NCBI GenBank assembly: GCA_004296775.1
Contig: RHGE01000018.1
Location: 27,624 to 91,623 of the forward strand
DNA length: 64,000 nucleotides
Direction: 5' to 3'
Source: Marinilabiliaceae bacterium JC017
Lineage (GTDB): Bacteria > Bacteroidota > Bacteroidia > Bacteroidales > Marinilabiliaceae
The first letter of the stretch is position 1, and each line of letters begins with the position of its first letter. The position numbers and the translations under genes are program-made. A model generated the notes under the pieces. That model was given only the letters and a program-made list of their open reading frames with translations, had not been told where the DNA came from and searched no databases. Positions 1 through 10,800 of this stretch are shown piece by piece.

Positions 1-2218
1 TTATGCCCCTATTCTTACTCCAGTTGGTAATGGCCCGGTTATGCCACTCATAAGGTGGTAAAAACCACCGAGCCTCTTCCTGTTTCACATTAAAACCAGC
101 TAATTCCCTGTAATTAGCTTTTATATCTTCGTCAAACTCTTTTTGTGACACCAGCAAGGAGTCGCGCTTCTCCCACGGCGCATACAACAGGTGCCTGTCG
201 GAATGGGGCCCCACATAATGCTTTTGGTTCACCATGCGCTTAATATATCTGGCATTTTCTTTTTCTCTCAGGAAATTCCCGGTGAGAAAAAAAGAGACTT
301 TCACCTTTTTCTTTTTAAGCACATCCAGGATATAATCAGCTCCGTCGCCATGTTCATCGGCCGAAAAGACCAGGTATATATTTTTTGCATCAGGTGTCAC
401 CCGAATGACAGCACCTTGCCTGTCGATATGGGGCTTTGCTTTAGAAACCTGCTGTTTCAATCCTTCCTTTTCCATGGATGACAGGTAATAGCTCAGACTG
501 GCCGTTCCATCCATGGTAGGCTCATTGGTACTGTAATCCCCCATATCGTCATGATAGACGGCCTTACCGTGCTGAAAAGGCGCATACATATCGTCCCTCA
601 TCAGATGAATACCGCGCAATCCTTCATAAATTTTCCGGTAAACGGGTCCGTCAACCAGGCCGCCATAAGTGGTTTCATCCATTATAAAAGTGATGGCTGA
701 ATGCGGATAACGGGGATAATCACCACCCGCCGGCAAACCACACACCATGGTCGTTCCCCAGGGATTACAACCAAACAGCCAATCTCTCAATGCTGCTTCC
801 ATCTCCATATAAGATGAATCTTGTGTTGCTTCATAATAAAGCCTGGCCTGGGTAATGGCTGCTGCATTTAAATTATTGGAACACCAGATGAAAGGTATTC
901 CATTAAGGAAAGGATCCTCCTTGGCTCGTTGCCAAATGGCTTCCAACCCGTCTTTCAAAAATTCGTTATAACGTGAACTATTCTCTCCGGCCAAAATAGC
1001 CTGTTGGGCATGACCAAGGTTAACAAACGGATAATATTGGTAGTGCCGGGCCGTTCCTTTTTGCATCCACGGAGTAACCGGTTCCAGTTGGCCCCAATAA
1101 TCGGCTTGCTTTAAATATTTTTGGTCCCCGGAGACATGAAACAGCTCCCAGGCAGCCAACTCCAGGTCATCGGTGTAGTTGTTTTCCTCATAAAAATAAG
1201 GCGACACATTACAGGCGGTTTGTGTTTCCCCCAGATCGGTGAGCGCAAAATCAAAGGCATCCTGTGCCTTCCCTTTTAGTTTATCCGCAAATGCGGGATC
1301 AATATCTTTAAATATGGCGGCTCCCATAGCAAAAGAGGAGCAATATTTTCCGGCAGTGGAAGACACCCCGGTGGTTCGGTTTTTATGCTTGGCCAAACCC
1401 TGAGGTTTACCGGTTACAAAGTAAACAGGGCGATAGAGGCCATTGCCGTAAGAAACAGAATCTTTATTGGGCAGGCGGTAACCCCGGTGATCACGGTCAT
1501 CAGCAATTTGATTAAACATGACACCGCTATCGGGATTCATTTTCACCATCCACTCCAATCCCCAGCGAACCTCATCCAGAATATCGGCAATGCCATTACT
1601 TCCTTTATGGCCTTTGGCATCGTAATGATCCTGATAAACACCGGGATTCATTTTATAGGCAAACATCATTTGATAAATGGCATTGGCCGAGGTGGTAAGG
1701 TATTGCAGATAATCAGAAGCATCATGCCATCCGCCGGTCACATCAATCTTTTCGCCGGTACGGGTGGGATGATCCACAATAAAACCATCATGCGTATGGC
1801 AGGAATCTTTCAGGAAAGGATTATAACCACACCGCTGTTGCCGCATATAGTTTAGCACAAAATCGGCGGTTCCTTTATATACTGCGGCATCAATTTGAAA
1901 AACGGGTGAATGCGTGTCACCTACTTTCACATAGTAGCCTCCCGGCGTCTCTAAAGAAGAAAAATTCAGCCTGGCAGCTGCTTTCATTCCCCAATTATCT
2001 CCTTTAAACACCTGGCATTGGCCGGAAAAAACTACACGATCAGTAAGCGCATGACACACTTCAAATGTTTTGTCGTTAAGGGTATCGGTTGAAAGCCAAA
2101 CCGCCACCTTTACCGAGCGTGGCAGATAACCCAATTGGTTAACACGTATCCAGGAAGCTGCCTGCAACTGAAACAGCGTCCCCAGACAAAACAGAACAAT
2201 GCAGATTTTTTTTACCAT
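1..2218 (-). CDS. GH9 glycoside hydrolase fused to CE4 polysaccharide deacetylase (3' end outside window)
   Basis: The frame stays open for 739 codons from the ATG at 2218 to the window edge, so the C-terminus is missing. A signal peptide (about residues 1-21) is followed by an Ig-like cellulase N-domain and a GH9 catalytic module. GH9 hallmarks visible are GGWHDASDY (around residue 162, the catalytic Asp pair), a YPHSA histidine segment (around 505) and DYSTNEPTMDG (around 566, catalytic Glu). From about residue 610 a NodB-type module begins: a beta-strand ending in FSADEHGDG, then GPHSDRH (metal-binding His pair, about 669) and FLPPYEW (about 720). GH9 enzymes cleave beta-1,4-glucans or glucosaminides and CE4 enzymes remove N- or O-acetyl groups, so an exported enzyme acting on an acetylated glycan is a reasonable inference. 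The first CE4 motif departs from the usual TFDDG. The family call is firm; the substrate is unknown. Confidence 0.88.
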   Translation of the reverse strand, partial: MVKKICIVLFCLGTLFQLQAASWIRVNQLGYLPRSVKVAVWLSTDTLNDKTFEVCHALTDRVVFSGQCQVFKGDNWGMKAAARLNFSSLETPGGYYVKVGDTHSPVFQIDAAVYKGTADFVLNYMRQQRCGYNPFLKDSCHTHDGFIVDHPTRTGEKIDVTGGWHDASDYLQYLTTSANAIYQMMFAYKMNPGVYQDHYDAKGHKGSNGIADILDEVRWGLEWMVKMNPDSGVMFNQIADDRDHRGYRLPNKDSVSYGNGLYRPVYFVTGKPQGLAKHKNRTTGVSSTAGKYCSSFAMGAAIFKDIDPAFADKLKGKAQDAFDFALTDLGETQTACNVSPYFYEENNYTDDLELAAWELFHVSGDQKYLKQADYWGQLEPVTPWMQKGTARHYQYYPFVNLGHAQQAILAGENSSRYNEFLKDGLEAIWQRAKEDPFLNGIPFIWCSNNLNAAAITQARLYYEATQDSSYMEMEAALRDWLFGCNPWGTTMVCGLPAGGDYPRYPHSAITFIMDETTYGGLVDGPVYRKIYEGLRGIHLMRDDMYAPFQHGKAVYHDDMGDYSTNEPTMDGTASLSYYLSSMEKEGLKQQVSKAKPHIDRQGAVIRVTPDAKNIYLVFSADEHGDGADYILDVLKKKKVKVSFFLTGNFLREKENARYIKRMVNQKHYVGPHSDRHLLYAPWEKRDSLLVSQKEFDEDIKANYRELAGFNVKQEEARWFLPPYEWHNRAITNWSKNRGI

Positions 2219-2794
2219 AATCGTAAATTCTTTGTTTTTGAATTCATCATAACAAAAACATAAAAGGAGGGAAAATGCAGAAAAGATTTTTAAATCTACA
2301 CACCATTTTCTTTTCCACATTTTCCTTCTCCCTCACTAACATCAAACTATTAACAATAACAAATTCGACCTTAAATTATATACAATAGACAAAGATGGCC
2401 GTTGTCCATATTGTCTTCATGATAACATTGAAAACTTGTTGAATAATTAAAATAAATAGGAATCACTATCCCCTTTGGAAATAAACCAAATACCAAATGA
2501 ACCAACCGCAGTAAGCTATTCTTTCTCCTATTAAGGATGAAGTGTTAACAGGCTGGGCAGATGCTTACTATAATCCACCTCACCCCGGCCCTCTCCTTAG
2601 GCGAGGGAGACTGCAAACCTGATGTTTATGCTCATATTGATTAGGTATAGCGAAATCTTGTTATATAATAGACATTAGACTGACATTTTGACCATCAACA
2701 GTTTTGTCTATTAGATATAAATTATTATTCAATTACTTACAAAAATTTAACAAACTATTGAAATAATTACACATACCCTTCTCTTATCCTGGGA
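2219..2794. other. Intergenic region, AT-rich, with repeat fragments
   Basis: No gene seen. The stretch separates the GH9-CE4 start from the SpoIID-like stop. It holds a 21-base sequence at 2393-2413 that recurs at 63731-63751, and a GC-rich segment near 2578-2610 (CCTCACCCCGG, then CGAGGGAG) that looks like a degenerate member of the palindromic repeats described near 43.7 kb. Confidence 0.6.
2393..2413 (+). repeat. Short copy of the 5' edge of the 63-kb dispersed repeat
   Basis: Positions 2393-2413 (AGATGGCCGTTG, continuing to CCATATTG) match 63731-63751 base for base, and closely match the corresponding part of the copy near 63.15 kb. Here the similarity stops after this edge, so this is a truncated or independently used repeat end. 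Confidence 0.6.
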
Positions 2795-4147
2795 TTAGTA
2801 GCGCTTATCCAGGCTGGCACCCCTGAAATAATGCATTAATATTTCTTTATAGCTATAACCTTTAGCCCCCATAACAGCGGCCCCGATCTGACACAACCCT
2901 ACGCCATGTCCCCATCCTGCTCCATGTAGCACAAACCGCACCTCTTCACCGGTAGTGATTTTTTCAACCACAAAAGCAGAACTATACAGGTGGGATTCGG
3001 ATAATGCTTTCCGTATCACGAGCTCTTTACCAATGGTAAGCGTCTTTTTCTCGCCTACTATTTTTAATTTAATCAAACGACCGGAAGTACCCCGTTCCAC
3101 CGGAATAAGATCACTCACCAATCCAAAATCAATGTCTGTCCGCTTCTTCACTAATTCACTCAGCTCTTGCTGTGTATACGCCACTTTCCACCGGTAAAAA
3201 TCCTGTGTTTCCTGGTCATAATCATTCAACACCTGGGAAAGCACTTGCTGATCGGTGGTATTACAAAATGCCTCCGGGCTACCAAGAATCCACTTATTTG
3301 CCGCTTCTTCCTTCTCCAGATCCATACTATACCCTTCAGGGTTCACATCATTGTCGGCGAACTTCTGCAGATAAGGGTGATTTACCGGTTCCCACACATT
3401 TTCAAACACCTCGGTAACACCCCCGCAACATTTGGAGAAACGAGCATCACAAATAGCTTCGCCATTGGCCAGAATCTCACCCCAGGTCTCTTTCACCGCT
3501 TCTTCAACCAAAGGGGTTGAGGAACGTGTGATTCCTTGGTAACGCTGGCAATGATCATCGGCACACACATCAAAATTAATGTGATCTTCCCGGTCATACC
3601 ACCTTATCAGTTCTTCATCACTCTCAAATACCGACTCATATTTCTCCTTACTATCCTGTAAAGCTTTATTCTTTTCTATCTGTGCCAAAAGCCAGCTACG
3701 CGAAATCACCGCATGAGCCTTCAGTAACTCTTTTGAGGAAGTGGCACTCATCTCCGATGAAATTACACTCATCAGGTAATCTTCCACAGATAATATATTT
3801 ATAGCTGTAATTTTTTCATTTTCAATCAACAGCTTTAATCCTCCCTTAAAAACCTGGTCTTCATCCCGCTCCCAATGGAAATTTATTCCAATGGTAACAT
3901 CATGTAAGGTGAAGGGGCCTGCTGTTTCTCCGCAAGGAAAGAATGTCACACCGTTTGGCACAACCAACACTTCACCCTCTTTTTCCAAACGAATTTTTTC
4001 TCCCTGAATGGATGCTTGCCAGGTTCCATCAAGCACATTTTCTTTTTGCTCATCAGAAAATTTACCTGACAACGTGAAGCTAAACTCCTTCTTGAACAGA
4101 ATTCCTACTTTTATTTCCGGGGTCTTTTTCATTTTCTTGTCATTCAA
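2795..4147 (-). CDS. SpoIID/LytB-domain protein (peptidoglycan-processing, recycling locus)
   Basis: A 450-residue protein with the SpoIID/LytB fold: the central motif SSEMSATSSKELLKAHAV, followed by SRSWLL, is the typical catalytic-region signature, and the C-terminal GWGHGVGLCQIGA motif matches the family closely. In sporulating Firmicutes SpoIID is a lytic transglycosylase acting on denuded glycan strands; Bacteroidota homologues sit in peptidoglycan-recycling clusters. No signal peptide is visible (start MNDKKMKKTPEIK), so it may act in the cytoplasm on imported fragments or be exported by other means. It is the last gene of a co-directional run that starts with the amidase-like gene at 10930; the next gene upstream ends 159 bases away. 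Family call firm; the exact reaction is inferred. Confidence 0.88.
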   Translation of the reverse strand: MNDKKMKKTPEIKVGILFKKEFSFTLSGKFSDEQKENVLDGTWQASIQGEKIRLEKEGEVLVVPNGVTFFPCGETAGPFTLHDVTIGINFHWERDEDQVFKGGLKLLIENEKITAINILSVEDYLMSVISSEMSATSSKELLKAHAVISRSWLLAQIEKNKALQDSKEKYESVFESDEELIRWYDREDHINFDVCADDHCQRYQGITRSSTPLVEEAVKETWGEILANGEAICDARFSKCCGGVTEVFENVWEPVNHPYLQKFADNDVNPEGYSMDLEKEEAANKWILGSPEAFCNTTDQQVLSQVLNDYDQETQDFYRWKVAYTQQELSELVKKRTDIDFGLVSDLIPVERGTSGRLIKLKIVGEKKTLTIGKELVIRKALSESHLYSSAFVVEKITTGEEVRFVLHGAGWGHGVGLCQIGAAVMGAKGYSYKEILMHYFRGASLDKRY

Positions 4148-4306
4148 ATCGCCATAAAAAGATCAGTTACTCGTCTCCAATCACTCCCTCATGGCTGGTT
4201 TCACTCAGTTTATAATCACACTAGTATACTAATACAGACAAAACATGACACGCTTAAAACCAATTCTCTTATCACTTGGCACATCACATCGCGTTCAGCT
4301 TCATCT

Positions 4307-5242
4307 TTAAGGTTTCAATATCTTTTCAAAACGCCAAAACACCCTATCCACGCGGGCATTGGCATAATGCGAATAAAAATCAATGGGACCTACCCATGGT
4401 ATCACCGAACAAGCCAGGTGCATCTCTTTCATATCCTGTAAACAACGCTTTAATAATATGCCGCCAATACCTTTCCCTCTCAAATCGGGATGGGTACCCA
4501 TGGGGCCAAACCAACCGGTTCCTTTATTATTGGCATCATGGGCAGAAAAACCTTTCACTTTACCATCCAATAAGGCAATATGCAAAGTAACGGGTGTATT
4601 CTTAAATGCCATCTCCACCTCATTGCCCCATAAAGCCCATTCATCCTGAATAAACTCCAAAACAGCCTGTTTGTCTCCAGGTAATGCCCTACGAACCTCA
4701 ATGGCATGTTGCTTCAACTGCTCTTCCTCGGCATCAGTCGACCAATTCTTTCCTTGCAAATTCACCAGCAAATTGGAGGTATCGCCAAAACGTTTAAAAC
4801 CATTGCGCATGGCGAAACAAAGGGCTGGCGTATAACGCGGATCAATACCCGGCATCCAATAGTTTAAAGGCACATCGTATATCCTCACCACATCAACCTC
4901 CCTGGCATTGAAACGTTCCTCCAACAGATTATATAAGGTGGAAGCCACTTTTTGACGTCTGTAATCTTGATGAACCGCCATCAGCTTTATATAACCATAA
5001 CGTGTTCCTCTGATATCACGGATTACGCCCTGCATAAAACCGATAATCTGGTCGCTGTCATGCATAAGAAAAGTCATTTCAGGCTCCCAATCAGGATCGC
5101 CCATGAGTTTTTCTTCCAACAACTCACTGGTAATGGCATCATATTCCCAGCTGCGATTAAGAAAACCGGTTAGTTCCTCCAGATCACTTTCAGAAAAATT
5201 GGTAACAGGGTATTTAAGCATCTCTTTAAAATTTAATGTCAA
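4307..5242 (-). CDS. Tandem GNAT-type N-acetyltransferase
   Basis: A 311-residue protein with two GNAT-like halves. The first carries YIKLMAVHQDYRRQKVAS, the acetyl-CoA pyrophosphate-binding loop (Q/R-x-x-G/A type) at about residues 85-100. The second carries GPMGTHPDLRGKGIGGILL, a textbook R-G-x-G-I-G loop, around residues 235-255. Duplicated GNATs often keep one catalytic and one structural half; the second half here has the better loop. The gene lies between DUF4922 and SpoIID-like genes in the peptidoglycan-recycling run, so an amino sugar or a muropeptide amine is a plausible substrate, but nothing in the sequence fixes it. Confidence 0.82.
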   Translation of the reverse strand: MTLNFKEMLKYPVTNFSESDLEELTGFLNRSWEYDAITSELLEEKLMGDPDWEPEMTFLMHDSDQIIGFMQGVIRDIRGTRYGYIKLMAVHQDYRRQKVASTLYNLLEERFNAREVDVVRIYDVPLNYWMPGIDPRYTPALCFAMRNGFKRFGDTSNLLVNLQGKNWSTDAEEEQLKQHAIEVRRALPGDKQAVLEFIQDEWALWGNEVEMAFKNTPVTLHIALLDGKVKGFSAHDANNKGTGWFGPMGTHPDLRGKGIGGILLKRCLQDMKEMHLACSVIPWVGPIDFYSHYANARVDRVFWRFEKILKP

Positions 5243-5333
5243 AATTCAGAGACACACGACATTGGTTATCTTGTTTTTTTCAAAACATTAATAGCTACGC
5301 CACTGTGCCCCTGTAATTTCCTCCATACAATAT

Positions 5334-6272
5334 TTATAATGACGATCGTATCAACTCCATTACTACGGCATCATCATAGCACACCTGGTTAAAGATATCC
5401 TGTATAACCTCCGCATCAATTTTGTTGAAATCTTCCTCTCGCGGCGTGATAAATACACCTCCCATATCCACTGAAGCAGGACTAATCGTGAACTGTGCCT
5501 CTCCCTCAGCAAAGAATTGCGACGGACGATGTTGCTTTCTGGGGAAAACATGGACCACATACGTTCCATCTTCCATTGAAGCGAGAATATTTAGCATGGG
5601 CTCGAGCTCTTCTGACTGCATCTTTTCCAGACTATCATACAGCTTGTAAAAAAGCTTCGCCAAACTAGCCTTATTCTTGCTCTTCAGCGTAATAACCCCT
5701 CTTAGGTATTTTTCCCAATGAAAAACAGATACCTCATCTACACATCCAACCTCCTTGCAATGATTCCCATTTTTAAATTCATTCTCGATGGGTAGAAATC
5801 CTTTTATCCCGGCTTGAAAATGAAAATGGTCAGGCGCAGAAGCACCACATTTCGGGCCATTATAAAAAACAGTGAAATCATCCAATTCTTTTGCCAAATC
5901 CAGCATGGCCTCAAAATGGCCACGAATACGCTGATCATTATGGGCATTTTTTGGAATAGTCAAATGTTCAGGAAAAATAGGAAACGGATTAACCAAAACG
6001 GTATAATCACTCCCGAACTCCAATCCCCTTTGCTGAGCCGGCAAATTTTTCGCACAAAGAAAACAAGGCCTTGCCTCAATTGATTTAGCATCTACCTTAG
6101 CCGCTGACGAGCGAATACGCTCCGGGTTAAACTGTACTAAAATCTCATGCCCGTTAAAAGCTAACGCTTTTACCTTTACCTTCTTTAACCCTTTATAGTT
6201 ATTTGCAGCCAGATCCCACTCTGAGATCTGGCCTTTTATTAATTCTCTTGCTTCCTTAGAAAATATCGTCAT
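5334..6272 (-). CDS. DUF4922 protein, HIT/GalT-like nucleotidyltransferase or phosphorylase
   Basis: I place the start at the ATG at 6272 (MTIFSKEARELI), 14 bases after the glycosyltransferase stop; an in-frame start further upstream would overlap that gene. The protein (312 residues) shows a CxxC pair at residues 70-73 (RPCFLCAKN), the strand NPFPIFPEHLTIP at 95-107, and CGASAPDHFHFQAG at 142-155. The H149-x-H151-x-Q153 triad with its GAS lead-in resembles galactose-1-phosphate uridylyltransferase and Ap4A phosphorylase of the HIT superfamily, where the central His carries the nucleotide. In this cluster the natural guess is nucleotidyl transfer to, or phosphorolysis of, a sugar phosphate derived from the cell wall. 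Fold assignment is fairly secure; the reaction is inference. Confidence 0.78.
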   Translation of the reverse strand: MTIFSKEARELIKGQISEWDLAANNYKGLKKVKVKALAFNGHEILVQFNPERIRSSAAKVDAKSIEARPCFLCAKNLPAQQRGLEFGSDYTVLVNPFPIFPEHLTIPKNAHNDQRIRGHFEAMLDLAKELDDFTVFYNGPKCGASAPDHFHFQAGIKGFLPIENEFKNGNHCKEVGCVDEVSVFHWEKYLRGVITLKSKNKASLAKLFYKLYDSLEKMQSEELEPMLNILASMEDGTYVVHVFPRKQHRPSQFFAEGEAQFTISPASVDMGGVFITPREEDFNKIDAEVIQDIFNQVCYDDAVVMELIRSSL

Positions 6273-6286
6273 AACAATTAGTCTCT

Positions 6287-7765
6287 TTATACTAGCTGAC
6301 CGTTTTTCACATACTGTTGACGTGCCCAAAATTCAAGTGTACGTATCTTATCCTTGTAGAAATTATGGGCATTCTCCTTATTTATATCTAATGAAGCATC
6401 GGAGTTGTCATCCCATCGGCGACATAAATACAATGGATCATAAATCCGTCCGATCTGGTAATGGCGACTAATATTCAAGCCCAATGCATAGTCTTCACCG
6501 TAACTGGTATTAGGAACTTTTACATCTCGCAATACGGGAGTATAAAAAGCCCGTGGAGCCCCAAGACCGTTAATCCGCAAGGCATTGTTACGGCCATTAT
6601 CCGGGGTCCATTCCTTATGATCGATCAGTCCCGGAGGAATTACATCAAGTTTAAAGTCTACCATTTGGTAAGAACCCACCACCATGGCACAGTTCTGTTC
6701 ATAGAAGGCTTTTACAATTCGCTCAACCACATTATCATCAATGTAGAGGTCATCACTATCCAATTGAATAGCAAACTTACCACACTTTGAACTCGCTACT
6801 GCTTCATTCCAGCATCCTCCGATTCCAAGATCCTTACGCTCCGGAATAATATGTATCACTCGCTCATCTTTTTCTGCAAAAGACCGAATCAAATCGGTTG
6901 TTCCATCAGTGGAGTAATTATCCACAACAATCAAGTTGAAAGGGAAAGATGTTTTCTGTTCCAATACCGACTTAATGGCATCAGCAATTGTTTTTGCCCG
7001 ATTACGCACCGGAATAACAACCGATGCTTCCACCGGAAAATCAGAAGCTGAAAATTCAATTTTCTTGAAACGTGGCTCCAGGTAAGCACCAACCTTCTTC
7101 AAGTGATCGGTACATACCTGCTCCATTTCTATTTGCACCTCTCTATTGCGTGGATCTACATAATCAAACATTTTTTCTCCCGACTTACGGGTATCTAGCT
7201 CCACTTCAGTATAAAGCAACTCGGGCATATGTAATAATCTCTGGCCCTGCGAGATTTTAAGGCGTAAATCATACAATGCCGCAAACTTATACTGTTGATC
7301 CATTTGCGCAATAGCTTCCTTCAATGCGGCCGTTTTATAAACTATTAGCGACCCGAAATTAAAGTCATTCCGGAGACTGCCTTCCTGATATTCTACCACC
7401 GGATGTGCATTAAGCTTACCTTCTTTCATTTCGTAATAAGCACTGTAAACCAATCCTGCTCCGGCATCCTCACAAGCTTGCATCATACGTTGAAGAGCAC
7501 TCTGTCCCAAATTCAACGGCTGTGTTTTTGTATAAAAAGCGGTGAATTCGGTATTTGCTTTGGCTGCAACTTCTTTGAGCGTGTCGGTAGACACTAAATC
7601 TCCCGTCAACCATTCTACGCCCCCAACTTCAATATCTGATGGTTCTTTTGCGACTAAAAAAATATCCTCCACACACTCTGCCTTTTGAAGTGATTCAACA
7701 GTAAGCGTCACTTCTTCCTTACTGGCATAAGGCAAAAAAAAGGTAATCAACTTTTCCATATTCAT
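6287..7765 (-). CDS. Family 2 glycosyltransferase with N-terminal extension
   Basis: A 492-residue protein. Residues about 250-400 form a GT-A domain: SVVIPVRNRAKTIADAIKSV, then IVVDNYSTDGTTD, then a DSDD metal-binding motif in QLDSDDLYIDD. The first 240 residues look like a second, degenerate nucleotide-sugar-type domain (ITFFLPYASKEEVTLTVESL). No transmembrane segment is seen, so it is probably cytoplasmic. It lies directly upstream of the DUF4922 gene (14-base gap) and downstream of the amidase-like gene, indicating one transcript. The donor and acceptor are not predictable; the conserved company of cell-wall recycling genes suggests a role with amino-sugar substrates. Confidence 0.87.
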   Translation of the reverse strand: MNMEKLITFFLPYASKEEVTLTVESLQKAECVEDIFLVAKEPSDIEVGGVEWLTGDLVSTDTLKEVAAKANTEFTAFYTKTQPLNLGQSALQRMMQACEDAGAGLVYSAYYEMKEGKLNAHPVVEYQEGSLRNDFNFGSLIVYKTAALKEAIAQMDQQYKFAALYDLRLKISQGQRLLHMPELLYTEVELDTRKSGEKMFDYVDPRNREVQIEMEQVCTDHLKKVGAYLEPRFKKIEFSASDFPVEASVVIPVRNRAKTIADAIKSVLEQKTSFPFNLIVVDNYSTDGTTDLIRSFAEKDERVIHIIPERKDLGIGGCWNEAVASSKCGKFAIQLDSDDLYIDDNVVERIVKAFYEQNCAMVVGSYQMVDFKLDVIPPGLIDHKEWTPDNGRNNALRINGLGAPRAFYTPVLRDVKVPNTSYGEDYALGLNISRHYQIGRIYDPLYLCRRWDDNSDASLDINKENAHNFYKDKIRTLEFWARQQYVKNGQLV

Positions 7766-7897
7766 AATAATTTAAATTTGAGAACTCTGATAAAAGGCAA
7801 CAGGTGAATTTACATTATTATCCTTCACCCTACCCATCCCAATCTGTCAAGACCGATCATTCTTCCCAATCATGAATGGTTTATATTTTAAATTTAT

Positions 7898-10800
7898 TTA
7901 TTCAAAAAAACTCAGAATTTGTGCCATTAACGTCACTCGTTGACTTTCTTTCTTAATGGCTTCAAATGGAAATCCAAGAATCACCGTACGGTAATCTCCA
8001 TTATACGCCACCCCGGCACTACTATTATTCTCTCCATATCTAAACGCAGTAATTGCCTGCTTTCCAAACGGCTCAATAGCATCTGGTGCTTCAACCTGAT
8101 AAATAACCGGATCATAGGTTGTATTAAAAGAGAACTCTTCGTTAAAATATTCATTTCCATAATCTGAAGAATAAACACTTCCAGACTTTACTACATGGTT
8201 AGTACGCCACTTGAAATGTAATATTTCATTGGCAAACTTAGCAGCAATGGTATCATTATTAAGCACGTAATCAGATCCCACATAAGCACCTGAAATGAAC
8301 ATATTTACACCCATCCGACTCAAGACAGTTAACTTATCCATGAAAGCAGGAGTATAAATCTGATAATCTGTTTTGGCTTTATCGATAAACTGAGGAGTTG
8401 TTTTCTCCTCACCCAAAATAATATCTACCATAGCATAATTCTCTGCCCCGTAACCCTTCTCACAAAATGCTTCATCACTCACCGATACAAAAGAATACCC
8501 GGCAGCCATAATTGCCTGACCATGAATAAAAGGAAAATCAAAACTGTTACCTGGAATGATCTTACCTTCCATATCTCCATAACTGGCTCCCCATCCGGGA
8601 TTATCATCATCTAACCAAGCCGAATTTTTATCAAAATCATATTGATACCCGGTAAAACCAATTTTACATTTATCAGCTACTCCTTGATCATCCCACCAGG
8701 CAACACCGGCAAATCCGTCCTTATCCACAAAAGCAGGGCCACTTATGCGATCAAAACCATTCACCACCAACACATCCCCTTTAGCATTACTTTTCACACC
8801 TAAAGACAACACTTCGCTGGCAAAACTCTCGCCTCCATCATTCAGGGCTGTAACTTTAAAACCATAAATTTCATCCAACTGATCAATGGATACTTCAAAG
8901 GATGTACCGCTTACTATTGTTCCATTATCAAAACCATTATCACCCAAACGACGGTATACTTTATACTTTGTAGGAACAGCAGATGCTTCCAAGGGGTCCA
9001 TCACCGGTTGCCAGGTCAATAGAAAAGTATTTTCACCTTTTGAAGTAATTGAAAAATGGTCTACCGGAAGCGGTTGCACCACATACTCACGCCCTTCCTG
9101 AAATGCCTGAAACTTCAGAATCCCCTTATATATGGCACGACTAACAGCAAAGCGGAATCGAGGATCAAGACCAAATTTTATATCAGACATATTCTGATGG
9201 GATAACAATTCCAATAACATGGTTGGAACATTTGGTCGCCAGGCTTCGGAATACTGCTTATCCCACATACCTCTTCGTGTCCAATCTTCACGATAAAGCT
9301 TTCTTACATCATTAACTACCTGGGATTGTATCAAATCTGTCAAATCCCGGCTGGCAAGTTTAGACTGTCCATTGGGGAAAACTCCATTATCCCTGACAGA
9401 ACTATATATTCCAAGTGTTCCGATAATCGAATCGTTTGGAGTTACACCAGCATCCGTATGGAAAGCAAAAGCCAGATCAATCGGAATATTTAATCCTTCC
9501 ACCTCCCTATTTTTTGTAGGACCATTGGGCGCACCCATTAAGTAATTCACCCATTCCCCACGAGACTGATAGTCATCGTTATAATCATTCTTTTCATCAT
9601 TCAAACTAAACACCAAAGTGTCGGGCATACCAGCATATTGCAAATAATATCTCGCTGCCTCCAAATAGCGAGGCTTACCGCTAAGCTTCCATTTGAATTG
9701 CTCAGGATCAACAGATATAACATCATCATCCTTGCTGGAATTTGCGTTCAAGGACCATTTATTTGGGGCTAATTCCCTGGACGGACGTCTTGCCACATTT
9801 CCCATTCCACCGCCAAACTTAACCGCATCCAACGAAACATCTCCATCAACAGACACCACATCAACAGCACCTTTCAAAGGGTTTTTCCCAGCATCAAAGA
9901 TGAATTTACCCAGGTAAATCCAGGTTCCGCCTCCCATCTTTTGATTTACAAGAAACGAAGTTGCTCCTCCCGTATGATGCACCACATATTTCACCTTCGC
10001 AGTCGATGCATCATCCCTACCATATGAAACATAAACAGCATATTCCCCCTTTTCAGGAATTTCAGGAATATATTCAGCAACTTTACCACCATTCTCTTTA
10101 TTCACAAGATAGGAAGTCCCCATCTTAAAGGGATTTTCACCCACATACAATGTATCCTTAACAGCAAATCCATTGAATTTTTTCTTTATTTGCACTCCAT
10201 CAGACAATTCAAAACCCAAAGCTTTACCAAGCTCATCATTATCCACGATCACCTCATTAATTTGAACATCCCGCTCTCTGGGTAAGAAAACATTGGCACC
10301 GGCATTTTCAAGCATTGGCACTAAATAAGGCAACACATATTCCATAGGAGAAACATCCTCTACGGCTCCATATAAACGTGCACGCTGCCACTCCCATCGA
10401 TCTAACTTTGACTCATAATACCACCCATGACTATGCCAAAGCGCTATATAATTATTATATAATCCATCCGTTGACTTATAAGCATCCTGCTTACAAATAA
10501 AAGGATCCTTTTTTATTCCACCTTGATCAAGACGTGCTGTATCGATCCCTAAATCAGATCGCAAAGCATTCGGCACTAAAAAACTTATTTCCTTATCATC
10601 AGTAAATACTTTAATGGAATAATTCTGAAATTTTCTCCCCAAAGCACTATAAATCTGATTTTTCAAGATGTCAATCTCATTTTCTCTAAAAGGCATATAA
10701 GATAATGGCTTGGAAAAATACAACTGGATTGTTTTTGATTCTCTGGATACATTTAAAGAATCAATCTTCATCTTTCCAAGGTGCCCCCACTCAGAGAAAA

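Noticed and set aside
1385..1855. 156-codon plus-strand frame
   Set aside because: It runs antisense to the GH9 domain, whose motifs are clear; its own composition shows no protein family.
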